Part shown: piece after piece, positions 39,571 to 49,357 of the stretch
Position numbering within the stretch: the stretch's first letter is position 1
How the letters are laid out: the number at the start of each line of letters is the position of its first letter
Assembly (NCBI RefSeq): GCF_029855125.1
Contig: NZ_CP123229.1
Location: 2,958,501 to 3,022,500, forward strand
Direction: 5' to 3'
Origin: Methylocapsa sp. D3K7
Lineage (GTDB): Bacteria > Pseudomonadota > Alphaproteobacteria > Rhizobiales > Beijerinckiaceae
DNA length: 64,000 nt
Program-made: the position numbers and the translations under genes
Notes under the pieces: model-generated
Database searches by the model: none
What the model was told of the DNA's origin: nothing
What the model saw: only the letters and a program-made list of their open reading frames with translations

Positions 39571-40988
39571 CTTGGCCGGCCGTCGTTGCGTTGGCTTTAA
39601 TGTTTCTTGGATTGCTGCAGCGCAGTCCGTATTTTTTGCTTTACCTCTTTTTTGGGTTAGGTCCATTTGCGTCACTCTCCTTGCTTGGCGATGCGGGCGG
39701 GGCGAATATCTTGCCCCAAGCGGCTTGCGGAGTCCTGCTCGTTTGCAAATTGCTCCTTGCCAAGGGTCAGATCCCTCGCGCATTCGATGCGGCAATCGAT
39801 CCCGCCAAACTTGGGTTCCTTTTTGCTTTTCTTCTTTATGGCCTATTTTCTGCCTATGTGATGCCCCGGCTCTTCGCCAATATGATGGAAATCGTCGAGA
39901 TGAACCCGGAATATCTCGGGACGAGCCTGTTGCATCCGGCGATGGCAAACTTCAATCAATCCGTTTATATGACTCTGTCGGTTGGCACTGCCCTCGCTTT
40001 CGCTATCTATGGCGAACGGGCGAATTTCCGGCAGCATTACATCCAGGCCTTATGGGTTGCGGGGGTCGTTCTGATCGCCACAGGACTTGTCGATATGACT
40101 TTTGCGGCGGCCGGTCTTGACTCCTTATTGGAACCATTCCGTAACGCCTATTCCATTCTCAGCAAAGCCGAAGTGTTGGGTTCGAAGCGGGTGGTGGGCC
40201 TGACGCCGGAAGCCTCATCCTATGGGACAATGTGCGTTGGGGCGGCGGCGAACCTTGTTTTCTTGCGGCCGTGTTACGAGCGCGCAGTGTTGCGCAACTA
40301 TCTTGTGCCCCTGACAAGTCTGGGTCTTCTGGGAATGGCGGTTCTCTCGACGTCTTCGGCGGCTTATGTCGGCCTCGTGGTGTTCTCCTTGCTGTTCGCT
40401 GCGAACTGGATGCGGCGCGCTTTGTCAGCCGATGTGCCGGGGCGAGAAGGGCTCAAATGGGAGGCTTTTATTGCCGTTTGCGCCGGGCTCGCCGTTCTTG
40501 CCATCCTAGCGCTTGTTCCCAGTATGATGGACCCAGTCTACGCGATGATTGACGAGATCATCTTCAAAAAAAGCCAGACTGATTCCTATGTTGAGCGGAC
40601 CATGTGGTCGAGACTCGCGCTGAACGCCTTTTTCTCGACATATGGGCTCGGGGTTGGCATAGGGTCGGTGCGGACATCGAATTGGTTTGTTGCCATATTG
40701 AGCAGCACGGGTGTGATTGGAGCGGGGTTTCTAGGCTGGTTCATTTTGCGCCTATACATCCTGCCTTGCCGGTCTGCCGATGCGCGAACGCGCGAGATGG
40801 CATGGGGGTTGAAGTTCGGCTTGCTTCCTTCCTATGCGATGGGGGCGCTTGTGGGGACGACCCCTGACATCGGCGTGATTAATGGCGCGGCGTTGGGAAT
40901 GCTTACAAGTCTCATTTCGATCAATCCTGCTGCGAAATTGCGCTTTAGGGGCAATATCGGCGGCCATCTCCGGGCCCGGAACAACTAA
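39567..40988 (+). CDS. Polytopic membrane protein, O-antigen ligase/Wzy polymerase-like
   Basis: A 473-residue inner-membrane protein with about ten to twelve hydrophobic segments and a large loop near residues 120-150. The short motif VGLTPEASSYG in a predicted periplasmic loop, followed by a late Arg-containing loop (SYVERTMWSRLALNAF), is the layout of Wzy-type polysaccharide polymerases and O-antigen ligases. No glycosyltransferases or Wzx flippase lie nearby, so it would be an orphan. Function is inferred from topology and the PE-S motif only. Confidence 0.6.
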   Translation: MTWPAVVALALMFLGLLQRSPYFLLYLFFGLGPFASLSLLGDAGGANILPQAACGVLLVCKLLLAKGQIPRAFDAAIDPAKLGFLFAFLLYGLFSAYVMPRLFANMMEIVEMNPEYLGTSLLHPAMANFNQSVYMTLSVGTALAFAIYGERANFRQHYIQALWVAGVVLIATGLVDMTFAAAGLDSLLEPFRNAYSILSKAEVLGSKRVVGLTPEASSYGTMCVGAAANLVFLRPCYERAVLRNYLVPLTSLGLLGMAVLSTSSAAYVGLVVFSLLFAANWMRRALSADVPGREGLKWEAFIAVCAGLAVLAILALVPSMMDPVYAMIDEIIFKKSQTDSYVERTMWSRLALNAFFSTYGLGVGIGSVRTSNWFVAILSSTGVIGAGFLGWFILRLYILPCRSADARTREMAWGLKFGLLPSYAMGALVGTTPDIGVINGAALGMLTSLISINPAAKLRFRGNIGGHLRARNN

Positions 40989-41139
40989 CCGGCCGTGGCA
41001 TTTGATCCTGCCGCTCACATAGCGGTTTTGCGGCCATGATGGCTTAAAGGGCAAGATAGGAGGTCCAGTCCTGGTTTACCTCGTAGGTCCTAAAAGCCAG
41101 GGGTTGAGCCGACTGCTCCGGGGGACGAAATTCGTGAAT

Positions 41140-41559
41140 ATGATCACAGACGCAAGCATGGGGCGGCCCTTGGGTCTGGTCCAGGGCATGCGCCTAACCT
41201 GCAATCGTGCGGCACTGCTTGCGATATTGGCCGCTGGGCCAATAACGTTACAGCCGGTGTTGGCGCTTGACATGGAGGTTCAGCGGCACCCGTCACTTAC
41301 CATCCCGTTACCGCCCCCACGTCCGGCGGGCATTGGGAGTCCCGCAACGGTTCAATCCCCGTCAGCGCTGCCAGACCCAGCCGTCCCGGGTATGGCACCG
41401 GTGCCGTCACCATACCCGCCGCCGCAGCCGCGAAATTTGCCTCCGGCCTCCCGTGCCCGGATGCATGAATGTGCGCTGGCATGGCAAAAGATGAAGGAAT
41501 CAGGAGCTGCCACCGACAAAATCTGGTATGAGTTTGCCCAGGACTGTCTCGTGAAGTGA
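41140..41559 (+). CDS. Proline-rich secreted protein, unknown function
   Basis: About 139 residues. A hydrophobic signal-like segment (AALLAILAAGPITLQPVLAL) is followed by a Pro-rich linker with PPPRP and PYPPPQPR runs, then a compact C-terminal domain with two Cys (MHECALAWQKMKESG then IWYEFAQDCL). I recall similar Cys-containing C-termini in hypothetical Rhizobiales proteins but cannot name the family. The start is uncertain: 41104 and 41188 (the latter directly before the signal) are in frame. Confidence 0.6.
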   Translation: MITDASMGRPLGLVQGMRLTCNRAALLAILAAGPITLQPVLALDMEVQRHPSLTIPLPPPRPAGIGSPATVQSPSALPDPAVPGMAPVPSPYPPPQPRNLPPASRARMHECALAWQKMKESGAATDKIWYEFAQDCLVK

Positions 41560-41750
41560 ACCCAAATGCTTTGCTCGGCAAGAAGCCCAGGTTCGTTTCC
41601 AAGTTCAATATGACTATCTTGTCAAATGGCGCATGACAAAACCCACAAAGGGCAATCCGGGGAAAGACAACCGGCGGCGCCAGGAAAACCCCTCGCGCGA
41701 TAATTACGCCCGAGAGCCGCAGCCGGCCGTCTCATTCTCCCCGTCGGCCG

Positions 41751-42041
41751 TTAGGAGGACTCCGGGGGGCTAGGCGGAGGGGCTGGCGGCTTGCGGGCAG
41801 CAGGTTTGCGTACCACCTTTTTACCACCCGACTTCTTTGTTGCGGCTTTCCGGGAGGATTTTTTTGCCGCCGACTTCTTGGTGGCGGACTTCTTTATGGC
41901 GGCCTTCTTTACCGGCTTTTTCTTCGCCACGGCCTTGCGCACCGCTTTCTTGGGAGCGCTTTTTTTCACGCTCCCTTTTTTCGCGGCGCTCTTCTTGGCG
42001 GCGGATTTCTTCACTGACTTTTTGGTGGTAGCCTTCACCAT
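41751..42041 (-). CDS. Lysine/alanine-rich histone H1-like protein
   Basis: A 96-residue, highly basic, low-complexity protein built from KKSAAKK, KKAVRK and KKSATKK-type repeats and ending in a Pro-rich tail (PAARKPPAPPPSPP). Such H1-like proteins bind DNA or RNA non-specifically and are found in several bacterial groups. The ATG at 42041 (MVKATTKKS) is where the basic repeat begins; the same frame stays open upstream to about 42230, with a different composition. Confidence 0.75.
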   Translation of the reverse strand: MVKATTKKSVKKSAAKKSAAKKGSVKKSAPKKAVRKAVAKKKPVKKAAIKKSATKKSAAKKSSRKAATKKSGGKKVVRKPAARKPPAPPPSPPESS

Positions 42042-42684
42042 GTTCAAAGTTCCCTCTGCTGTTTTAGCCGGCTGATTCAAAATGCCGACTTGAGGCTTGC
42101 ATAGGGTAGCGTTGTTCATCGGCCTTGCAAGAGGTGTTGCTTCGCAAGCAACGCAATCAAGCTCGAATAACGCTTCAACATCGCGTCCAAGAAATGCTTC
42201 CGGATGTGCTTTAAGCGGATCAAAAAGCCGCTATTCGATTGCTATGATCACTGCATGCGGGAGATCTGACAGGCCGCACACATGGCAATGAAGAAGATCT
42301 GATGCGGTCCTGTTTGCGGACAGTGCGAGACTCCTTTGAATTACATCCGCAGATTCAAAAACCTATTATTTTTAAAGGCTCTATTCTATTTCTGAGTTCT
42401 CCGCATAGCGGCCCTATCGAGAGATGCCACGAAGATTAGTGCAACGTCCAATCATGCGGCTGCGAGGTTCATTTTCGATTGAGGAGAGCAATTTTGAAGC
42501 ATCGATTTGCGTTCCTCAGCGCAGTCTCCATGTGAAGCATGGAGCGAGGATTGAACGCACGGAATGGGGGCAAAAAAAAATTTGTTGGATGAAAAAAAAT
42601 CCGGTGCGAAATGGCGTGGCGAGCACGAAAATTGGCACGCATCGCGCGAATCACCCGAATCATTTGCTGATTCGACACATCGAT
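42042..42684. other. 643-bp region without a clear gene
   Basis: Composition is below the window average and includes runs of A (near 42571 and 42592). On the minus strand the H1-like frame remains open from about 42230 and reads LFDPLKAHPEAFLGRDVEAL, which looks protein-like, but no ATG starts it. No hairpin-T terminator, tRNA or repeat was recognised. Confidence 0.5.
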
Positions 42685-44172
42685 TCAGAGCCCGAGCTTC
42701 GCCTTCAAGATGTCGTTGACGGTTTGCGGATTGGCCTTGCCGCCGGTCTCTCTCATCACCTGACCGACAAACCATCCAAGCATTGAAGGCTTTGCCTTCG
42801 CTTGTTCAGCCTTGGCGCCATTGGCGGCGATGATCGCGTCGATGGCCGCCGCGATCGCGCCTTGATCCGTGACTTGTTTTAGGCTGCGGGCTTCGACGAT
42901 CGCGCGGGGTTCTCCGTCCTTATCCTCGTTGATGAGGATCGCCAGCACATCCTTGGCGATCTTGCCCGAGATCGCGCCCTCGCTGATAAGATCGACAATT
43001 CCGGCAACTTGACTCGGTTTGATATGGGTCAGCGGAATCGGCAGCCCTTGCGAATTTGCAAAGGCGGCGACGTCACCATTGATCCAATTGGCAACCAGTT
43101 TTGGATCGCGTTTCGTTCCGCCATGCTTGACCGCTGCTTCGAAATAATCCGTCGTGTCCTTGTCGGCGACGAGGACCCCGGCATCATAGGGCGGCAAACC
43201 GTAGTCCCGAACGAAACGTGCCTTCTTCTCATCGGGAAGTTCTGGCAGATAGCCGGCCAGGGCGTCGACATAGGCCTGATCAAATTCGAGCGGCAGCAGA
43301 TCGGGATCGGGGAAATAGCGGTAGTCATGTGCTTCTTCCTTGGAGCGCATCGAGCGGGTCTCGCCGCGCCCAGGATCGAACAGCCGGGTTTCTTGATCGA
43401 TGCGGCCGCCGTCCTCGATGATCGCGATCTGGCGGCGCGCTTCGGCCTCGATCGCTTGCCCGATGAAGCGGATCGAGTTGACGTTCTTGATTTCGCAACG
43501 CGTGCCGAGCGGCTCGCCGGGGCGGCGCACCGACACATTGACATCCGCCCGCAGCGACCCCTGGTCCATGTTGCCGTCGCAGGTGCCAAGATAGCGCAGG
43601 ATCGTGCGAAGCTTGGTCACATAAGCCCTGGCTTCGTCGGCCGAGCGCAAGTCAGGTTTCGACACGATTTCCATCAGCGCGACGCCCGAACGATTGAGAT
43701 CGACGAAGGAGTCCGTCGCGGATTGATCATGCAGTGACTTGCCGGCGTCCTGTTCGAGATGCAATCGCTCGATCCCGACTTCAATCTGCTCATCGGCCGA
43801 GACATCGACCGTGACCGTGCCCTCGCCGACGATGGGACTTTTATATTGCGAAATCTGATAGCCCTGCGGCAGATCGGGATAGAAATAATTCTTCCTGTCG
43901 AACACCGAGCGCAGGTTGATCTTGGCTTTAAGGCCTAGCCCTGTGCGTACGGCCTGCGCCACGCATTCCTCATTAATGACGGGGAGCATGCCTGGCATCG
44001 CGGCGTCAACGAGGGAGACATTGGCGTTCGGATCCTTGCCGAACTCGGTCGAGGCGCCCGAGAAAAGTTTTGATTTCGAGGTCACTTGGGCGTGAACTTC
44101 CATTCCGATCACAACCTCGAAACTGCCGGTCGCGCCCTTGATCAGTTTTCCGGGATTCTCGCGCGGGGTCAT
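42685..44172 (-). CDS. gatB: Asp-tRNA(Asn)/Glu-tRNA(Gln) amidotransferase subunit B
   Basis: Kinase/transamidase subunit of GatCAB, which converts misacylated Glu-tRNA(Gln) and Asp-tRNA(Asn). The 495-residue protein starts with [20 protein letters not shown] and has [23 protein letters not shown]-like block ([13 protein letters not shown]), the KNVNSIRF segment and the C-terminal YqeY-like tail ending [12 protein letters not shown] chose the ATG at 44172, five bases after GAGAGGA, over starts up to 44364. gatA and gatC are not adjacent. Confidence 0.97.
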   Translation of the reverse strand: MTPRENPGKLIKGATGSFEVVIGMEVHAQVTSKSKLFSGASTEFGKDPNANVSLVDAAMPGMLPVINEECVAQAVRTGLGLKAKINLRSVFDRKNYFYPDLPQGYQISQYKSPIVGEGTVTVDVSADEQIEVGIERLHLEQDAGKSLHDQSATDSFVDLNRSGVALMEIVSKPDLRSADEARAYVTKLRTILRYLGTCDGNMDQGSLRADVNVSVRRPGEPLGTRCEIKNVNSIRFIGQAIEAEARRQIAIIEDGGRIDQETRLFDPGRGETRSMRSKEEAHDYRYFPDPDLLPLEFDQAYVDALAGYLPELPDEKKARFVRDYGLPPYDAGVLVADKDTTDYFEAAVKHGGTKRDPKLVANWINGDVAAFANSQGLPIPLTHIKPSQVAGIVDLISEGAISGKIAKDVLAILINEDKDGEPRAIVEARSLKQVTDQGAIAAAIDAIIAANGAKAEQAKAKPSMLGWFVGQVMRETGGKANPQTVNDILKAKLGL

Positions 44173-44307
44173 CATATTCCTCTCAAAGCTTACAAGCCGT
44201 ACAATCACTGTATCATACCGCCGCTCAGAGGCGCATGTCCCGAAAAAAGCCGCTGGGCGTATAATGGCGGCATCATGCCGGCGAGCTGCGCGCCCCCAGA
44301 CAAATGA

Positions 44308-44341
44308 AAACGCCGCCACGGACGGAACCGTAGCGGCGTTT
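44308..44341 (-). terminator. Intrinsic terminator of the outer membrane protein gene
   Basis: Arms aaacgccgc and gcggcgttt enclose a partly paired centre (acgg/ccgt); read on the minus strand it is followed by ttttcatttg. It begins 55 bp after the omp stop, so it suits that gene. Confidence 0.75.
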
Positions 44342-44395
44342 CTGCTTGCCCACGGAGCCGCCAAACTTAACGTCTGGCGGCCGTGGCAGCGTTAC

Positions 44396-45190
44396 TCAGT
44401 ATCTGGCGACGACGGGCGAGGACGGCCAGGCGAATTTATAGGTCAGACCCAGGCGGCCGGTCTGCATTGTCTCTCTCGATGTGTGGTTGGGAATGGCGAT
44501 CGAAAGGCCGGGCGCAAAGACACCCGGGAAGCCCGCGAAGCCAGCGTCGGCGAAACCCAACCTGCCGAAATCATAGTAGCGGTATTCGGCGCGCGCCGTC
44601 CAATTGCCCCAGAAGTTATATTCAAGGCCGCCGCCGACGTCGAAGCCGTAGCGATTGGCGGCGAAGAAGCGGTTCACCGGGAAGCCCAAGAGACCAGCAA
44701 CAGAATTCGCGCCTTGGAAGTTGATCGCATTGCGGATGTCGCCATAGGCAAAACCGCCAATCGCATAGACAAGCAGGCGGTCAAAGGCGACGCCGATGCG
44801 GGCATCGGCCGAACCGAACTCGCGGACGGAGGTCGACAGATAATTCAATGGGAACGCCGAGGCGCTTCCGGTGACGCCGGCGAAATTATATTCGCCCTGC
44901 ACACCGACAACGAGCGGCCCCATCAGCTGATAATTGAACCCGACATGAAGGCCGCCAAAGACCCCAGTGCTCGAATAGCCGTCAGAAAAATTTAATGTGT
45001 CAAACAGGCTAACGGAAGTCCTGCCAGCGGCGCCGCCGACCTGCGCGCCAAGTTCAAAGCCGGTCCACACGAAAGGTGGCGGCGGCAGCGGCGCCGGGAC
45101 AGGCGCCAGGTCCGCCGCATTCGCCGCCGTACTGGCCAAAAGGACGCCGGCAGCCGCACCGGCCAGATACTGTATGAAGTCCCGCTTCAT
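44396..45190 (-). CDS. Outer membrane beta-barrel protein, Omp31/Omp25 type
   Basis: A 264-residue protein with a cleavable signal (YLAGAAAGVLLASTAANA, cleavage near ANAAD), a Pro-rich linker (PVPAPLPPPPFVWTGFELG) and an eight-strand-like barrel with alternating residues ending in LGLTYKFAW and a short tail. The WTGFELGAQVGG start of the barrel is typical of Rhizobiales Omp25/Omp31 porin-like proteins. The ending is VVARY rather than the more usual Phe. It probably has its own promoter; a terminator hairpin follows. Confidence 0.9.
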   Translation of the reverse strand: MKRDFIQYLAGAAAGVLLASTAANAADLAPVPAPLPPPPFVWTGFELGAQVGGAAGRTSVSLFDTLNFSDGYSSTGVFGGLHVGFNYQLMGPLVVGVQGEYNFAGVTGSASAFPLNYLSTSVREFGSADARIGVAFDRLLVYAIGGFAYGDIRNAINFQGANSVAGLLGFPVNRFFAANRYGFDVGGGLEYNFWGNWTARAEYRYYDFGRLGFADAGFAGFPGVFAPGLSIAIPNHTSRETMQTGRLGLTYKFAWPSSPVVARY

Positions 45191-45561
45191 GGAATCGCTC
45201 CCTCTATCGTTTCGCTTTCAGCCATTCTTTATCGTCGTCAACTTTTACCATCCGGCGAGAACCGGACAAGACCGTGGGAGCCACAACAGCCCTCTAATGG
45301 TGCCAAGGATGCTGCAATTTTGTGGCCTGTGGCATTTATGCTGCACATGTTTGCCGACAATTGGTTTTCCAACGCCGGTAATAGAGACCGGTAATAGAGA
45401 AGTGGTGAGATAGGGCGGTTTCCCGATCAAACCCCTCTTCGCCCCGCCGCCCCAGAGCGCCCTTGTCCGTGTCCGATTTTCAAGCGGCCACTTGACTTGC
45501 GTTTGTTGCGATGCCACTCCGCTGCGCTCACGGAAATGCGGCCCAAATAAAGTGGGATGGG
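45191..45561. other. 371-bp spacer between the omp and fabD starts
   Basis: It must hold the divergent promoters of the outer membrane protein gene and fabD. A tandem 13-bp direct repeat (ccggtaatagaga, 45375-45400) lies in it. I could not place convincing -35/-10 pairs, and no ORF looks real. Confidence 0.5.
45375..45400. repeat. Two tandem copies of a 13-bp repeat upstream of fabD
   Basis: ccggtaatagaga occurs twice head to tail with no gap, about 160 bp upstream of fabD. It may be a regulator site or a simple slippage duplication. Confidence 0.6.
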
Positions 45562-46515
45562 ATGTTCAAGGCTTTCGTTTTTCCCGGACAGGGGTCTCAG
45601 GCCATCGGCATGGGCAAGGCCTTGGCAGAGACGTTCCCGCAGGCGCGTGCGGTTCTGGCCGAAATCGACGAGGCCCTCGGGCAGAACTTGTCCTTGCTTA
45701 TGTTCGAGGGGCCGCAGGACGAGCTGACCTTGACCGCGAACGCGCAACCGGCGTTGCTTGCCGCTAGTCTTGCCGCCGTTCGCGTGCTGGAGGCCGAGGC
45801 GGGGCTCGATCTTTCGCGAGACGCGAGCTTTGTCGCGGGGCATTCGCTGGGCGAATATTCCGCGCTCGCGGCGGCTGGATCTTTGGGCGTGGGCGAGGCC
45901 GCCAAACTGCTTCGCGTGCGCGGGCTTGCCATGCAAGCGGCCGTCCCGGTTGGCACCGGCGCGATGGCGGCGTTGCTCGGGGTCGAGTGCGAGGCCGCCG
46001 AGGCCATCGCCAAACAGGCGGCGAAAGATACCGGGGAAGGCGCGATTTGTGAGGTTGCCAATGACAATGGCGGCGGCCAGGTCGTGGTGTCAGGAACCAC
46101 TGCCGCGGTGCACCGCGCAATCGAGATCGCCAAGGAGCAAGGCGCGCGCCGCTCGGTGCTTTTGCCGGTTTCGGCGCCCTTTCACTGCGCCCTGATGAAG
46201 CCTGCCGCTCTCGCCATGGAGGCGGCGTTAAGCCGGGCTACCATCAAACGGCCTTGCGTTCCTCTGATCTCGAATGTGCTGGCGGCGCCTGTCACCGAAC
46301 CCGACGAGATCCGCAAGCTCCTGGTTGCGCAAGTTACCGGGGCCGTGCGATGGCGTGAAAGTATGGTCTTCATGGCGGAAAAAGGAATTTCGGTGTTCGT
46401 TGAATGCGGCGCCGGGAAAGTTTTGTCGGGACTTGTCAAAAGAATCGCGGGCGCGGCGCGCGGTGTTTCAATCGGCATCCCGGCCGACATCGAGATTTAC
46501 CGCGCCCTTGCTTAG
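45562..46515 (+). CDS. fabD: Malonyl-CoA:ACP transacylase
   Basis: Loads malonyl groups onto acyl carrier protein. The 317-residue protein has FPGQGSQAIGMG at the N-terminus, the nucleophile Ser in GHSLGEYSA and the catalytic-His region LPVSAPFHCALMKPA. The ATG at 45562 (MFKAFVFPG) is the family start; an in-frame start at 45511 adds a poor N-terminus. First gene of fabD-fabG-acpP-fabF. Confidence 0.97.
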   Translation: MFKAFVFPGQGSQAIGMGKALAETFPQARAVLAEIDEALGQNLSLLMFEGPQDELTLTANAQPALLAASLAAVRVLEAEAGLDLSRDASFVAGHSLGEYSALAAAGSLGVGEAAKLLRVRGLAMQAAVPVGTGAMAALLGVECEAAEAIAKQAAKDTGEGAICEVANDNGGGQVVVSGTTAAVHRAIEIAKEQGARRSVLLPVSAPFHCALMKPAALAMEAALSRATIKRPCVPLISNVLAAPVTEPDEIRKLLVAQVTGAVRWRESMVFMAEKGISVFVECGAGKVLSGLVKRIAGAARGVSIGIPADIEIYRALA

Positions 46516-46550
46516 CCCCTGGCGGCGCATATTCGGAGTTTGCGTGTCTC

Positions 46551-47288
46551 ATGTTTGATCTTACCGGCAAGACAGCCCTAGTCACGGGCGCGAGCGGCGG
46601 CCTCGGACGGGAGATCGCCCGGGCCTTGCATCTTCGCGGCGCCGTCGTCGGGCTGTCGGGGACCCGCCGCGACGCGCTCGATGCACTCGCCGCCGAACTC
46701 GAAACCAACGTTCATGTGTTCCCCTGCGATTTGGCCCACAAAGCCGCGACGGAGGCGCTCATCCCCGCCGCCGAGGCGGCGATGGGCAGCGTCGATATTC
46801 TTGTTAATAATGCCGGCGTGACGAGGGACAATCTCTTTATGCGCATGAAGGATGAGGAATGGGAGGATGTCCTGAGCGTCAATCTCACGGCTGCCTTTCG
46901 TCTCTCCCGCGCGTGTCTGAAGGGAATGCTCCGCAAGCGTCATGGGCGGATCATCGGGATCAGCTCGATCGTCGGAGTGACCGGCAATGCCGGCCAGGGC
47001 AATTATGCGGCCGCGAAAGCGGGAATGATCGGTATGTATAAGAGTCTGGCCGCCGAGGTCGCGAGCCGTAACGTGACGGTCAATTGCATCGCACCAGGCT
47101 TTATCGAGAGCCCGATGACCGATGCCTTGAATGAGAAACAAAAACAGGCGATCCTCGCGACAGTGCCGATGGGACGCCTCGGAACCGGTGCCGAAATCGC
47201 GGCGGCGGTGGTCTATCTTGCCAGCCCGCAAGCTGCCTATGTTACTGGCCAGACTCTCCACATCAATGGAGGAATGGCAATGATTTAA
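46551..47288 (+). CDS. fabG: 3-oxoacyl-ACP reductase
   Basis: NADPH-dependent SDR reducing 3-oxoacyl-ACP. The 245-residue protein shows TGASGGLGREIARAL, NNAGVTRDNLFMRM, the catalytic Ser and YAAAKAG (Tyr-x-x-x-Lys) and a C-terminus GQTLHINGGMAMI, which is the FabG ending. The ATG at 46551 is preceded by GGAG. It lies 35 bp after fabD and before acpP, so the fatty acid role is secure. Confidence 0.97.
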   Translation: MFDLTGKTALVTGASGGLGREIARALHLRGAVVGLSGTRRDALDALAAELETNVHVFPCDLAHKAATEALIPAAEAAMGSVDILVNNAGVTRDNLFMRMKDEEWEDVLSVNLTAAFRLSRACLKGMLRKRHGRIIGISSIVGVTGNAGQGNYAAAKAGMIGMYKSLAAEVASRNVTVNCIAPGFIESPMTDALNEKQKQAILATVPMGRLGTGAEIAAAVVYLASPQAAYVTGQTLHINGGMAMI

Positions 47289-47463
47289 ATAGGATACAGG
47301 AACATTCCGGGGCCGTGCGCGGGCTCTCGCCAACCGGATTGAAGTATGTTACCAACCCCGTTATGCGAGGGGTGCGGCACATTGCTGGCGCCTGCATCGT
47401 GTTGAAGTCGGCTAGGCCGCAAATCAAAAGCTAAAGTTTTTAAGGGACGAGGATCAAACAACC

Positions 47464-47703
47464 ATGAGCGATGTCGCCGAGCGCGTGAAAAAAATTGTGG
47501 TCGAGCACCTCGGCGTCGATGCCGACAAAGTTGTCGATGGCGCCAACTTCATGGAAGACCTTGGCGCGGATTCCCTCGACACGGTCGAGCTCGTCATGGC
47601 TTTCGAGGAAGAATTCGGCGTCGAGATTCCAGATGATGCCGCCGAAACGATCGTGACCGTGGGCGATGCCATAAAATTTCTTGATAAGGCATCCGCCGCC
47701 TGA
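47464..47703 (+). CDS. acpP: Acyl carrier protein
   Basis: A 79-residue acidic carrier of growing acyl chains. The phosphopantetheine Ser is in [20 protein letters not shown]. The start [19 protein letters not shown] is canonical and a GGACGAGGA site lies upstream. The 175-bp spacer after fabG suggests its own strong promoter, as is common for acpP. A short palindrome (ccggaca-g-tgtccgg, 47714-47728) follows the stop. Confidence 0.98.
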   Translation: MSDVAERVKKIVVEHLGVDADKVVDGANFMEDLGADSLDTVELVMAFEEEFGVEIPDDAAETIVTVGDAIKFLDKASAA

Positions 47704-47829
47704 ACCTCTGGTGCCGGACAGTGTCCGGTCACCAAACCGGCTTAATTGGAACGAAGTGTGCCGCTATTCCATTGAAGCTGGTAGAGGGGTTGCCGGCAGA
47801 AAAATAAGAATAGCCGCAGGGTCGGATTA

Positions 47830-49092
<1,263 letters not shown>

Positions 49093-49357
49093 GCGGGACG
49101 GAAGACCCTGCCATCGAGACCAGCGCAGGGCTGAGCGAGAAAATTCATGGTAGAGGAACCCGATTTCGCCATATTTTCCAGGCCGGATAGGACCTGTTCC
49201 TTGTGGTTGGCGGGCCAGTCCGTTTCGCGACAATCTATGAGGGTTCGCGGCGGGAAAAACGGTATACCACCACGTCATTTTGATAGATGAAATGATCGCA
49301 TCAGATGCGTTTTTGGGTGGCGAAAACATTTGCCTGGCAGGTTGGTAGACTAAATTG

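Noticed and set aside
41633..41773. 46-codon plus-strand ORF (MTKPTKGNPGKDNRRRQ...) between the secreted protein and the H1-like gene
   Set aside because: It overlaps the H1-like gene's 3' end, has no clear ribosome site and no family resemblance, so it is not listed as a gene.
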